A stretch of DNA of 64,000 bases from VXNE01 sp965116625 (GTDB taxonomy: Bacteria; Pseudomonadota; Gammaproteobacteria; Pseudomonadales; Azotimanducaceae): contig OZ220717.1 in the NCBI GenBank assembly GCA_965116625.1, positions 434,001 through 498,000 of the forward strand, written 5' to 3'. Position 1 is the first letter of the stretch; every line of letters begins with the position of its first letter. The notes under the pieces are model-generated. The model saw only the letters and a program-made list of their open reading frames with translations. It made no database searches and was not told the origin of the DNA. The translations under genes were made by a program, and so were the position numbers. This document shows, in pieces, positions 7,357 through 16,561 of the stretch.

Positions 7357-9690
7357 TCAGGGCGGCGAGGCGTACTGCGCCACGACGCCGTCGTCCAGCA
7401 GCCTGTCAATGACTTCGCTCGCAAGGCCGAGTTCTTCGAGGAGCTGCACGCTGTGCTCCCCGGCGAGACACGCGCCCGGATAGCACCCGCCACGTTCGAA
7501 GCGCACCAGGGGTCCCTGGCGCTTGTAGTCGCCCCACTGCGCGTGATCCGCGGTCACGACCAGTTCCTCCACCTGCGCGTGCGGATCCCGCAGCAGAAAC
7601 TCGGCGGGCCAGTGCGCATCCGCGCGCACGCACGCGATCCCGTCGCCATTGAGGCGCGCCTCCCAGGCGTCGGCATCGTCCGTCCGGAACATTGTTTCGA
7701 GCTCCGCCTCGTCGTTCGCGCCAAGGCGCGTCCTCGCGTCGTCGTCCTCCGCGTGGAGGAAGACCCACCCCGATCTGCACTCGTAAAGGCGGCACCAGGG
7801 CGAGAGGCCGAGACTTCCCTTGTCCACCCGTGGCCGTTCAGGCTTGCCCGGGTAGGAGACGAAATCGTCCCAGTTCGCATACGCGTTGGCACCGAACATG
7901 TCGAGGAAAACCTGCTGTCCCTTGCCGGTCATCTCTCGCGCAAGCAGACCAAGCACCGCGGCGGTCGCCACCACCATCGACGTGTTCGGATCCGGATTGG
8001 TGTCGTTGGCCCTGAACAGTGCGCGGGTGACTTCCCGCAGTTCGTCGAGCGCAAGCGGTGCGTCCGTCGGCAAGCCCCCCATCTGCCAGACGACTCCACC
8101 AAGCGCGGCGCCCGGGATTGGGTGCGTGGAGGGACGCCTGGCCCCCGGCCCCTTCCGCCCGTATCCGTTTGACGCCAGGTAGACGAGGTCCGGCTTGACG
8201 CGGGCGAGGGTGTCGTAGTCCAGGCCCAACCTCTCCGGCACCCCCGGACGGTAGTTGTGCACCAGGATGTCGGCCTTCTCGACGAGTCTCGAAGCGATCT
8301 CCCGGGCTTGCGGCGACTTCAGGTCGAGACAGATGCTCTCCTTGCCCGTGTTGCAGCGCGCCGCACCGGCACCCACCATCATTTCCCGGAACGGATCGCC
8401 CCCCGGAGGCTCGAACTTGATGATCCGGGCACCCATGTCCGCCAGTGTCGAGGTGCCGAGGGGGACAGCGATGATCGTCGCCGCCTCGATCACGGTCACG
8501 CCTTCGAGAGGCCGTCTCGATGCGGGTGCCACGCTCGACCGGCGGCCACGGCCGTTGGAATCGCCGCGGCCCTTACCTTCGCCAAAGATGCCGAACAGTT
8601 CGCGGGCTCGGCCGAAATCGATCCGCCGCGGGGCTCCGCCGATCGTGGCCGGCGTCTCCGTCAGTTCTGCAATGGGCCCGAGTTGCGCAACCCCGTCGAT
8701 GGTGACCACGTGGCCGTTGGCAACGATATCCGGATCGTCCATCGCCGCTTGCGTCGTCTGGTAGGGATGAGCCGCCACGCCGCCGTGCCGAACGAACTTC
8801 TCCATCCACTCGTCGAGACTCGCGGATTCCATGGTCTTGAGCATCAGGTTGCGGAACGCTTCGAGATCCCCGGATCCCGCGTCCGGCGAGCGGCCATCGA
8901 GACCCGCGACGGCAAGAAAGTTCTGGTGCAGGTGCGGCAGCAGGTTGCCGAACTGGATCCATCGGCCGTCCTTCGTGCGGGCGCTGTGATAGTAGAGGCG
9001 CGGCATGACGGTCACCGGGTCCGTCGCCGTTTCCGGCGCCGACAGGATGCCGCGCTCCCGCAGGTGCGTCGTCTGAACGCCACTCACGTCCTGGGGCAGC
9101 AGGCCACGCAACAGCGATGTATCGAACACGAAACCACGCCCCGAGGTACGACGGCCGCACAGGCTCCCAAGCACTGCCATTGCGACGGCCTGCGAGGCGG
9201 CATGCGTCGCCACCTGTACTGCCGCGTAGCACGGTCCCCGGCGGTGCGCGACGCCTTCGAGGCTCATCATGCGGCCGAACTTCGCCGCGACGACCGCCTC
9301 GACGGCCGCGTAGTCGCGGTAGGGCCCGTCTTCGCCAAACCCCGAAACGACCCCGTATACGAGATCGCTCCGCGTCTCGGACAGGGTGGCGTAGTCCAGG
9401 CCGAGCGCCTGCCGGCGCTCACGGCCCAATGTCGTCACGACCGCGTCCGCGCCGTCGACGATGAGCGATCGCACGTCCTGCAGCGCTCGCGGATCATCCA
9501 GGTCGACCTCAAGCGTGGACTTCCCACGCATCCAGGCCCTGGAAGACGGCATGGCAAGGAACGGATCCCCGCCCGGCGGTTCCACCTTGATGACGTCGGC
9601 GCCGAAGTCCGCAAGCACCATGGTCGCAAGCCCCGTCACCGGGCCGAGGCCCAGGTCCACGATGGCAATGCCCTGCAATGGTCCGCTCAC
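7357..9690 (-). CDS. Double-domain CaiB/BaiF (family III) CoA-transferase
   Basis: Two family III CoA-transferase domains are fused. The first (residues about 1-365) begins PLQGIAIVDLGLGPVTGL and has LADFGADVIKVEPPGGDPF; the second (about 385-777) repeats this as PLEGVTVIEAATII and LADMGARIIKFEPPGGDPF. A low-complexity linker joins them. The catalytic aspartate usually seen in a YDLLVQ-like motif is not evident in either half. GTG at 9690 is chosen because the family N-terminus starts there; the frame is open to 9816. The gene diverges from carbonic anhydrase. Confidence 0.85.
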   Translation of the reverse strand: MSGPLQGIAIVDLGLGPVTGLATMVLADFGADVIKVEPPGGDPFLAMPSSRAWMRGKSTLEVDLDDPRALQDVRSLIVDGADAVVTTLGRERRQALGLDYATLSETRSDLVYGVVSGFGEDGPYRDYAAVEAVVAAKFGRMMSLEGVAHRRGPCYAAVQVATHAASQAVAMAVLGSLCGRRTSGRGFVFDTSLLRGLLPQDVSGVQTTHLRERGILSAPETATDPVTVMPRLYYHSARTKDGRWIQFGNLLPHLHQNFLAVAGLDGRSPDAGSGDLEAFRNLMLKTMESASLDEWMEKFVRHGGVAAHPYQTTQAAMDDPDIVANGHVVTIDGVAQLGPIAELTETPATIGGAPRRIDFGRARELFGIFGEGKGRGDSNGRGRRSSVAPASRRPLEGVTVIEAATIIAVPLGTSTLADMGARIIKFEPPGGDPFREMMVGAGAARCNTGKESICLDLKSPQAREIASRLVEKADILVHNYRPGVPERLGLDYDTLARVKPDLVYLASNGYGRKGPGARRPSTHPIPGAALGGVVWQMGGLPTDAPLALDELREVTRALFRANDTNPDPNTSMVVATAAVLGLLAREMTGKGQQVFLDMFGANAYANWDDFVSYPGKPERPRVDKGSLGLSPWCRLYECRSGWVFLHAEDDDARTRLGANDEAELETMFRTDDADAWEARLNGDGIACVRADAHWPAEFLLRDPHAQVEELVVTADHAQWGDYKRQGPLVRFERGGCYPGACLAGEHSVQLLEELGLASEVIDRLLDDGVVAQYASPP

Positions 9691-9848
9691 TTTCCGGTCC
9701 GACGCGTCAACTCGGCGGAGATGGTATCGCAATGCCAGACCCGCACGGACGGGCGGCGCACTCCGCCAAGCCATGTCCAAATCGCGAACCGGTTTGGCGA
9801 TGGCAGGAAAATCCATTAGGTTTCATCTCGACTAAGGACCGGGATCGC

Positions 9849-10343
9849 ATGATGTCGTCAACCGATGAGTTCCTCGCCAACAACGCCCGCTACGCCGACG
9901 CTTTCGAGAAGGGCGACCTTCCGACACCGCCGGCGAAGGGCGCCGTGATCGTCGCCTGTATGGACGCCCGCATCGATCCCGCACGGCTGCTGGGCCTCAC
10001 GGAGGGCGATGCGCATGTCATACGCAACGCTGGCGGCGTCGTCACCGACGACGTCCTTCGATCCCTGGTCATATCGCAGCGGCTGCTTGGAACCGAGGAG
10101 ATCATCCTCATTCACCACACGGACTGCGGCATGGTCACTTTCAGGGACGACGACGTGAAGGACGAGATCGAAAGGGATACCGGTATCCGTCCGAGCTTCG
10201 CCCTGGAGGCCTTCGTCGATGTGGAGGAGGACGTGCGTCAGAGCATCCGGCGCATCCGGGCCAACCCCTTCATTCCGGTGAAAGACAGGATTCGCGGTTT
10301 CGTCTACGACGTGAAGACCGGTCGGCTGAACGAAGTCGAGTAG
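9849..10343 (+). CDS. Beta-class carbonic anhydrase
   Basis: The 164-residue protein should interconvert CO2 and bicarbonate using zinc. The ligand motifs are present: CMDARID (Cys-x-Asp-x-Arg) and HHTDCGM with His and Cys, plus VIRNAGG. It matches the short beta-class form. AAGGA at 9834-9838 supports ATG 9849; a second ATG follows directly. It is transcribed away from the CoA-transferase gene. Confidence 0.9.
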   Translation: MMSSTDEFLANNARYADAFEKGDLPTPPAKGAVIVACMDARIDPARLLGLTEGDAHVIRNAGGVVTDDVLRSLVISQRLLGTEEIILIHHTDCGMVTFRDDDVKDEIERDTGIRPSFALEAFVDVEEDVRQSIRRIRANPFIPVKDRIRGFVYDVKTGRLNEVE

Positions 10344-10361
10344 CGATCCCGATCGCTTGCG

Positions 10362-11078
10362 CTATTCGGCACGCTCCGTCGCGTAGCGCCTCAGCACCAG
10401 GTAAAGAGCCGCGGCCAGTCCGGCCGTTGAGAAGATCATGCACATGACCATGATCTGGTAGCGCGCTGCGACAAGCGGATCCACCCCCGACAGAACCTGC
10501 CCTGTCATCATGCCGGGCAGGGCAACCAGTCCCACCGCCAGCAGGGTGTTTACCTGGGGGATGAGCGCGGCGGTCATCGCCGCCTGTCTCGCGGCGGGAT
10601 ACTCCGCGCCGCGGCCGCGCTCCGTCTGGTACCGCTCCCCCGCGATGCTGATCGTGTTCATGCTGTTCGCGAACACCATGCCCGCGAGAGGAACGACGAA
10701 ACGCGGTTCATACCACCTCGGAAGGTCGAGAATGACCTGCGTCACGAGTACGAGGACGGCCACACCCGTAACGCCCAAGCCGACCAGGACGGTTGCATAC
10801 GGCATCACCCCGCGATCCGAGAGCGGACGGAGCGCGATCCAGGCGGACATGGCGATCATGAATGCCACGACAGCCACGACGATCCACGGTTCCTCGGCCT
10901 CGAAAATCAGGGTCAGCACGTAGCCGATGAGAAGCAGCTGCGCGAGCATGCGCAGGTTCGCGTAGATCGCCTGCCAGGGGTTCAGCGACCATGCGTGCAT
11001 GATCGCGAGCAGCACCGCTACCGGAGCGAACCCGATCAGGAGATTGACGATCGGAATGATCGTGACGGTGGAATTCAT
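10362..11078 (-). CDS. FetB/UPF0014-family ABC transporter permease
   Basis: A 238-residue integral membrane protein with about seven hydrophobic segments. The segment RWYEPRFVVPLAGMVFANSMN and the following AGERYQTERGRGAEYPAA are typical of the FetB/YbbM family, linked to iron export in E. coli. An AGGGGAGG ribosome binding site supports ATG 11078 over the upstream ATG at 11111. The ATPase partner FetA is not adjacent, so it may be encoded elsewhere. Confidence 0.85.
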   Translation of the reverse strand: MNSTVTIIPIVNLLIGFAPVAVLLAIMHAWSLNPWQAIYANLRMLAQLLLIGYVLTLIFEAEEPWIVVAVVAFMIAMSAWIALRPLSDRGVMPYATVLVGLGVTGVAVLVLVTQVILDLPRWYEPRFVVPLAGMVFANSMNTISIAGERYQTERGRGAEYPAARQAAMTAALIPQVNTLLAVGLVALPGMMTGQVLSGVDPLVAARYQIMVMCMIFSTAGLAAALYLVLRRYATERAE

Positions 11079-11209
11079 GGCAACCTCCCCTGGCGGCTCC
11101 GCTTCACGCACACCACCAGGCGCCCCTCGAACGAGGCCGAATGCGCCGCTTCAGCTACTGTCCAGGGGCGCTAGTGTGGTGACACGACACTAGGCTCCAC
11201 GATCCCCGT

Positions 11210-12700
11210 TCAGTCGTCGATGCCGCCCACACACATGTACTTGACCTCGAGGAACTCGTCGAGGCCGTATTTCGACCCTTCACGGCCGATCCCGGACTCC
11301 TTGAAGCCGCCGAACGGCGCCACCTCCGTCGAGATGATGCCGACGTTGATTCCGACGATGCCGTATTCCAGCGCTTCGCCGACCCGCCAGATTCGGCCGA
11401 TGTCGCGACTGTAGAAATAGGCCGCCAGGCCGAACTCCGTCGCATTCGCAAGCTGGATGGCTTCCTCTTCGGTCTTGAAGCGGAATACCGGGGCCACCGG
11501 TCCAAAGGTCTCCTCCCGGGCCACCTTCATGGCCGGTGTCACGCCGGTGATCACCGTCGGCTCGAAGAAGGTGCCGCCGAGTTGATGCCGTTGGCCGCCC
11601 GCGACCAGGGTGCCGCCGCCGCTGACCGCATCCTGTATGTGATCTTCGACCTTCTCGACAGCCGCCATGTCGATCAGCGGTCCCTGGTCCGTTTCGCCTC
11701 CGAGGCCCGGTCCCACGCGGAGATTGCCGGTCGCCTCGGCCAGCTTCCGGGCGAACTCGTCATGCACGCCTTCCTGGACGAGAAAGCGGTTCGCGCATAC
11801 GCACGTCTGCCCGGTGTTGCGGTACTTGGAGGCCACCGCCCCTTCCACCGCCGCATCCACGTCGGCGTCGTCGAAGACGATGAACGGCGAATTGCCGCCG
11901 AGTTCCATCGAGACCTTCTTGACCGTCCCCGCGCACTGCTCGAGGAGGATCTTCCCGACTTCCGTGGAGCCCGTGAAGGACAGCTTGCGCACGATGGGAT
12001 TCGAGGTCAGTTCTCCGCCCACCGCCGAAGACGGTCCCGTTACCACGTTGAAGACGCCGGCGGGAATCCCCGCGCGGGTCGCGAGTTCACCGAGTGCGAG
12101 TGCCGAGAGCGGCGTGGACGATGCGGGCCGCGCGACCACCGTGCAGCCCGCGGCCAGCGCGGGCCCGGCCTTGCGCGTGATCATGGCGTTGGGGAAGTTC
12201 CAGGGCGTAATGGAGGCCACCACGCCAACGGGTTCCTTCGTGACGACGATTCTGCGATCGGCGAGGTGCGTTGGAATCACGTCCCCGTAGGCGCGTTTCG
12301 CCTCTTCCGCAAACCACTCGATAAACGAAGCGCCGAAGACAATCTCGCCCCGCGATTCCGCCATCGGCTTGCCCTGTTCCGCCGTCATGATGACCGCCAG
12401 GTCCTCCTGGTGCTCCAGCATCAGGTCGTACCAGCGGCGCAATATGCTTGCGCGTTCCTTGCCGGTCAGCGCGCGCCACGCCGGATACGCGGCATTGGCC
12501 GCTTCCACGGCTCGCCGGGTCTCGGCCGCGCCGAACGACGGCACCACGCCGATGGGCTGCCCGGTGGCCGGGTCGGTGACATCGAACGTGGCGCCGGAGT
12601 CGGCGTCGACCCAATCGCCATCCACGTAGCACTGCTGCCGGAACAGGGCGGGATCGCTCAGGCGAACGCCGCTGATGATTTCAGCCAATGAAGTAGCCAT
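11210..12700 (-). CDS. gabD: NAD(P)-dependent succinate-semialdehyde dehydrogenase (GabD-like)
   Basis: A 496-residue aldehyde dehydrogenase. The nucleotide-binding and active-site landmarks are ITPWNFPNAM, FTGSTEVGK, MELGGNSPF (general base Glu) and GQTCVCANRF (catalytic Cys). Length and motifs fit GabD, which oxidises succinate semialdehyde to succinate, though a related semialdehyde is possible. It stands alone: no gabT or gabP is nearby. Confidence 0.85.
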   Translation of the reverse strand: MATSLAEIISGVRLSDPALFRQQCYVDGDWVDADSGATFDVTDPATGQPIGVVPSFGAAETRRAVEAANAAYPAWRALTGKERASILRRWYDLMLEHQEDLAVIMTAEQGKPMAESRGEIVFGASFIEWFAEEAKRAYGDVIPTHLADRRIVVTKEPVGVVASITPWNFPNAMITRKAGPALAAGCTVVARPASSTPLSALALGELATRAGIPAGVFNVVTGPSSAVGGELTSNPIVRKLSFTGSTEVGKILLEQCAGTVKKVSMELGGNSPFIVFDDADVDAAVEGAVASKYRNTGQTCVCANRFLVQEGVHDEFARKLAEATGNLRVGPGLGGETDQGPLIDMAAVEKVEDHIQDAVSGGGTLVAGGQRHQLGGTFFEPTVITGVTPAMKVAREETFGPVAPVFRFKTEEEAIQLANATEFGLAAYFYSRDIGRIWRVGEALEYGIVGINVGIISTEVAPFGGFKESGIGREGSKYGLDEFLEVKYMCVGGIDD

Positions 12701-12817
12701 TTCTCAAGTCCTCCCGATTCTTCGACTTCCGATTCTAGCGCGGACCCGGAGATTCCTGCGCATCAACAGGGTAGCTGGGACCAGGGGACCGGGACCGAGC
12801 GTAAAGGAGAGTCGCGA

Positions 12818-13645
12818 TCAGGCGGCGTGGTGACGGCTTCCGCGCGCTCGAAGTCCGTCAATGTCCATTTCGCGCAAACCCAGTTCGACCCTGAGCGTAT
12901 GCGCCTTGCCCGCGAGACCCTGCAGATCCTCGGGTCTGTGTGCGTCCGAATTGACGATCACCGGCGCATCGCACTCGGCGGCAAGTTCCCAGAACGGCCG
13001 CCAGGGGTACAGAGGAAAGGGATTGTCCGGCGACTTGCGGGCCTGCTTGCGCATGCCGAGCGCGTTGATTTCCATGCCGACGTCGCACTCGCGAGCCGCG
13101 TTCAGGATGTCCCGGGAACAGGCGTCGGTATCGCGATCCCAGGCCGCATAGCAGTTCCCGAACAGGTCGGGATGCGCGATGAAATCGAACAGGCCCGTCG
13201 CCATCATGTCGATCACGTAGTCCGCGTAGGCGCGCAGACTCGCCGCGTCGCGCGTGCCGCCATAGGTTCCGGCCCATTCGCCGCGGTACGGGAAAAAATG
13301 GGCAGCGCCGACCAGGTAATCGAATCCTTTCTCGCCCAGCAACTCATCCTGGTAGAAGGAGCGGAATTCGGGGACATACTCGCACTCCATGCCCTTCACG
13401 ACGTTCAGCGTCGGGTAGTCGATGCGCGCCCGATCCATCGCCTGCACGTAGTCGTCGAGGCCGCCGTACTCCATCCGTGCGGACAGCCACCGGTCGTCGG
13501 GCAAGGCCGAGTGATCGGAGAATCCCAGGGTCTCCATACCCAGGGCCAACGCTTCCTCGCAGTAGTCCGCCACATCACCTCTTGCGTGCTTGCAGCGGAA
13601 CGTGTGGGTATGGAAGTTGTGCTTGTGTTCGCTATCCGGAATCAA
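12818..13645 (-). CDS. PHP-family histidinol-phosphatase-like protein
   Basis: The 275-residue protein begins with a PHP metal-binding motif (NFHTHTFRCKHA), then GFSDHSALPD, KGMECEYVPE, AHPDLFGN and VNSDAHRPEDL, which supply the conserved His/Asp/Glu ligands. Members of this group dephosphorylate histidinol phosphate (HisK type) or other phosphate esters. No other his genes are nearby, so the substrate is uncertain. It lies 17 bases upstream of the acyl-CoA dehydrogenase stop on the other side, same strand. Confidence 0.82.
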   Translation of the reverse strand: MIPDSEHKHNFHTHTFRCKHARGDVADYCEEALALGMETLGFSDHSALPDDRWLSARMEYGGLDDYVQAMDRARIDYPTLNVVKGMECEYVPEFRSFYQDELLGEKGFDYLVGAAHFFPYRGEWAGTYGGTRDAASLRAYADYVIDMMATGLFDFIAHPDLFGNCYAAWDRDTDACSRDILNAARECDVGMEINALGMRKQARKSPDNPFPLYPWRPFWELAAECDAPVIVNSDAHRPEDLQGLAGKAHTLRVELGLREMDIDGLRARGSRHHAA

Positions 13646-13661
13646 GGAGGAGCAGCCAGGA

Positions 13662-14912
13662 TCAGTTGCCGAAGTCCCAGGTCTCGCCGCCGTGATAGCG
13701 GCGCAGGATGTTCTTCGCGATAAGGATCCTGTGCACCTCGTCCGGTCCGTCGGCGATGCGCAACGTGCGCGCGCCGGTGTAGAACCCGGCCAGGGGCAGG
13801 TCGCCCGATACGCCCTTGGCGCCGAACACCTGGATCGCGCGGTCGACGACGCGGTGGTACGCCGCCGGCACGAAGATCTTGATGGCCGAGATGTCGGTGC
13901 GCGGGTCGGCCCCGCTTTCCATCTTGTTGGCGCAGTCCACCACCATCAGGCGCGACGCCTGGATGTCCATGTAGGAGTCCGCGATGAACCCCTGCATGAA
14001 CTGCTTGTCTTCCAGCTTCTCGCCGCCGTGGACCACGCGCGTGGTGATGCGCTCGACCATGAGGTCGAAGGTGCGCCACATCGCCCCGACCGAGTTCATG
14101 CAGTGATACACGCGGCCGGCGCCGAGACGGTCCTGGGCCGCGCGGTGGCCCGTGCCGGTTCGTCCGAGCTGGTTCTCCTTCGGAACGCGCACGTTCTCGT
14201 ACTTGATCTCGCAATGGCTCGAAGCCTTGCCCCACACCGGCACGCCACGAATGACGTTCACGCCCGGCGTGTCCTTGGGAACGATGATCTGCGTCATCTT
14301 GTCGTTCACGCCGCCGGGGTCGTCCGGGTCCGCCGTCCGGCACATGACGATGAAGAAGTCCGCGGCATGACCGTTGGAGGTGAACCACTTGTGCCCGTTG
14401 ATGACCCATTCGTCGCCATCGAGTTCCGCGCGCGTCTGGATCGACCTCGGGTCGGAGCCCGCGTTGTGCGGCTCGGTCATGGAGAATCCCGATTGCATGC
14501 GCCCTTCCGTCAACGGAACCAGCCACTTCCTGTGCTGCTCGGGCGAACCGTACTTGACGAGGATCTTCTGGTTGCCCGAGTTCGGCGCCACGACGCCGAA
14601 CAGCGACGCCGCCCCGGGACTGTACGCGAGCACCTCGTTCATGTACGCGTGCTGCAGGAACGACAGTCCCATGCCGCCGAACTCCGGCGGCAGATGCGGG
14701 GCCCAGAGCTTGCGCTCCTTCACCTTGTGCTGGATCTGCCGGCGCAGTTCGACACCCTCGCGGACCGCCTCTTTCGATACCCGCGAGCCGTCGAAGGAGT
14801 AGCCCCACAGCTTCTCCTCGACCGGCAGGATCTCCTCGTTGACGATTTCCGCCGTGGCGAGCCGGATTTCGTTCACTTCCTCATCGAGGTGAGGAACCGG
14901 CTTTACGTTCAT
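13662..14912 (-). CDS. Acyl-CoA dehydrogenase
   Basis: A FAD-dependent dehydrogenase of 416 residues. Visible landmarks include MTEPHNAGSDPRSIQTRA and INGHKWFTSNGHAADFFIV in the middle beta domain, and a C-terminal helical domain with IQVFGAKGVSGDLPLA and RYHGGETWDF. ATG 14912 is chosen because GAAGA sits at a good distance; ATG 14918 is the alternative, and the frame is open to 15029. It probably feeds acyl-CoA oxidation with the enoyl-CoA hydratase and thioesterase genes elsewhere in the window. Confidence 0.88.
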   Translation of the reverse strand: MNVKPVPHLDEEVNEIRLATAEIVNEEILPVEEKLWGYSFDGSRVSKEAVREGVELRRQIQHKVKERKLWAPHLPPEFGGMGLSFLQHAYMNEVLAYSPGAASLFGVVAPNSGNQKILVKYGSPEQHRKWLVPLTEGRMQSGFSMTEPHNAGSDPRSIQTRAELDGDEWVINGHKWFTSNGHAADFFIVMCRTADPDDPGGVNDKMTQIIVPKDTPGVNVIRGVPVWGKASSHCEIKYENVRVPKENQLGRTGTGHRAAQDRLGAGRVYHCMNSVGAMWRTFDLMVERITTRVVHGGEKLEDKQFMQGFIADSYMDIQASRLMVVDCANKMESGADPRTDISAIKIFVPAAYHRVVDRAIQVFGAKGVSGDLPLAGFYTGARTLRIADGPDEVHRILIAKNILRRYHGGETWDFGN

Positions 14913-15002
14913 TGCCATTCTTCGGGTCTCGAGCTTGCTTTCGACGCGCGCAATGTACCAGCTTTCACCCACCACCGCCGGAGCCGCCGCACGGGATGTG
15001 GC

Positions 15003-15008
15003 TATAAT
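15003..15008 (+). promoter_or_regulatory. Consensus -10 box for the MBL-fold hydrolase gene
   Basis: A perfect TATAAT lies seven bases before the GTG at 15016. If used, transcription would begin at or beside the start codon, giving a leaderless mRNA. No good -35 box is visible at the usual distance. Confidence 0.35.
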
Positions 15009-15015
15009 CGAACGG

Positions 15016-16131
15016 GTGGACGAACTCACCTATCCCTACGGCGCACACCCCTCCCCCGGACAGACCATCGAGGTCGCCGAGGGCGTGCGCTGGCTGACCA
15101 TGCCCATGGGCGGGTCGCTGAACCACATCAACCTGTACCTGATAGAGGACCAAGACGGTTGGTACGTGGTGGACACGGGTCTCGGCAACGAGGAGACCGC
15201 CTCGATATGGCACGACCTTTTCGCGAACGAACTTGAGCGGATGCCCGTCAAGGGCGTGATCTGCACCCACATGCATCCGGACCACATCGGTCAGGCAGGC
15301 ATGATCACGAGCGAGTTCCAATGCCCGTTCTACATGACGCGTGCCGAGTACTACCAGGCCCGCGCGTTCGCCCTCGGCGGCGCCACGAGCCGCCAATACG
15401 GTGCGGACTGGCAGGGCGTGCAGTTCTATCACCGCTACGGCATGCGCGACGACTACGTCCAGAAGCTGGCGTCACCGCGCGGCAAACGGCAAGCACGCCG
15501 ATACAACGCTCCGAAGGAGTTTCCCCTGGGTTTTCACCGCCTTGAGGACGGCGACATCCTGACTATCGGCCATCACGACTGGCAGGTCATCGTTGGTGCC
15601 GGCCATTCGCCGGAACACGCCTGCCTGCACTGCAAGAGCCTCGGTGTCCTGATCTCGGGAGACCAGATCCTCCCGGTCATCACGTCGAACGTCAGCGTCC
15701 ATCCCACGGAGCCGGAGGCGAACCCGCTTCACGTGTGGATGGAATCGCACGACAAGTTCCTCGTGACTCCGCCGGAAACCCTCGTGCTGCCCGCCCACAA
15801 CCTGCCGTTCTACGGCGTGCGCGAACGGCTGCGGCAACTGATCAGCCACCACGAGGACCGGCTGCTGGCCGTCGAGGAACACTGCGTGCAGCCGCGCCTT
15901 GCCGCCGATCTGCTGCCGGTCCTGTTTCGGCGCAAGCTGGACGCGCACCAGACGATGATGGCCCTCGGCGAAGCCATCGCACACTGCCACCTGCTGATGC
16001 ATCGCAACCGGCTGCAACGCACGCTTTGCGAGGACGGGCGCTACCGGTTCCTGTCCATCGACCCTGACCTCAAGTGGCGCGCGCATCCCGAACACCACGA
16101 TGCGCCCGACGACCAGCCGCTACTGGTATAA
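15016..16131 (+). CDS. MBL-fold metallo-hydrolase
   Basis: The 371-residue protein has the metallo-beta-lactamase-fold motif THMHPDHIG, a third ligand in GAGHSPEHACL and an aspartate in SGDQILP. It resembles glyoxalase II-like hydrolases with a C-terminal extension. The N-terminal region VDELTYPYGAHPSPGQTIEV is taken to begin at GTG 15016; an ATG at 14935 is in frame but overlaps the divergent dehydrogenase gene. Substrate unknown. Confidence 0.8.
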   Translation: MDELTYPYGAHPSPGQTIEVAEGVRWLTMPMGGSLNHINLYLIEDQDGWYVVDTGLGNEETASIWHDLFANELERMPVKGVICTHMHPDHIGQAGMITSEFQCPFYMTRAEYYQARAFALGGATSRQYGADWQGVQFYHRYGMRDDYVQKLASPRGKRQARRYNAPKEFPLGFHRLEDGDILTIGHHDWQVIVGAGHSPEHACLHCKSLGVLISGDQILPVITSNVSVHPTEPEANPLHVWMESHDKFLVTPPETLVLPAHNLPFYGVRERLRQLISHHEDRLLAVEEHCVQPRLAADLLPVLFRRKLDAHQTMMALGEAIAHCHLLMHRNRLQRTLCEDGRYRFLSIDPDLKWRAHPEHHDAPDDQPLLV

Positions 16132-16159
16132 GTCCCTGACCTCCGAAGAACTCAGAACG

Positions 16160-16399
16160 ATGGTGGCGAACACCACGCTGCGGCTGCTTCGCTGGGGCAA
16201 CCGCCGAGTGCCCGTGGGGGTTCGAAGCGTGATCGGGATTTTCCTCATGGTGGCCGGTGTCTTCGGGTTCCTGCCGATCATCGGCTTCTGGATGTTCCCC
16301 ATAGGGTTGGCATTCGTCGCACTCGACATTCCGTGGACACGGAAGCACATCCACGACTGGATGGAGCGATTGGAAAAGAGGGTAGAACAGGCCAGGTAG
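16160..16399 (+). CDS. Small conserved membrane protein
   Basis: A 79-residue protein with one or two hydrophobic segments (SVIGIFLMVAGVFGFLPII and GFWMFPIGLAFVALD) and a basic C-terminal helix. The LPIIGFWMFPIGLAFVALD pattern is seen in small proteobacterial inner-membrane proteins of unknown role. ATG 16160 is the likely start, with GAAGAACTC upstream; the frame is open from 16100. It follows the MBL hydrolase by 28 bases and may be co-transcribed. Confidence 0.6.
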   Translation: MVANTTLRLLRWGNRRVPVGVRSVIGIFLMVAGVFGFLPIIGFWMFPIGLAFVALDIPWTRKHIHDWMERLEKRVEQAR

Positions 16400-16561
16400 G
16401 TTGACCCGCGGGACCTTTCGGCGCAGCCCCTTCCGAGTCCGACGCCAGCCCGGTGATTATATGCTTCTAACCGGACGTTTCTTGGAGTTTTTTCAAGCAT
16501 TCTGGTAAGTTAGCGCGCTTGCTTGGCGATGCCAACGCACCCTGCGAGGAGGTTTCGCGAC

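Noticed and set aside
8257..9819. 520-residue plus-strand open frame
   Set aside because: It is antisense to the double CoA-transferase gene, whose family motifs are strong on the other strand.
13590..15236. 548-residue plus-strand open frame
   Set aside because: It lies antisense to the acyl-CoA dehydrogenase and runs through the MBL-hydrolase start. Its translation is rich in Arg, His and Val with no motif, typical of a shadow frame in high-GC DNA.
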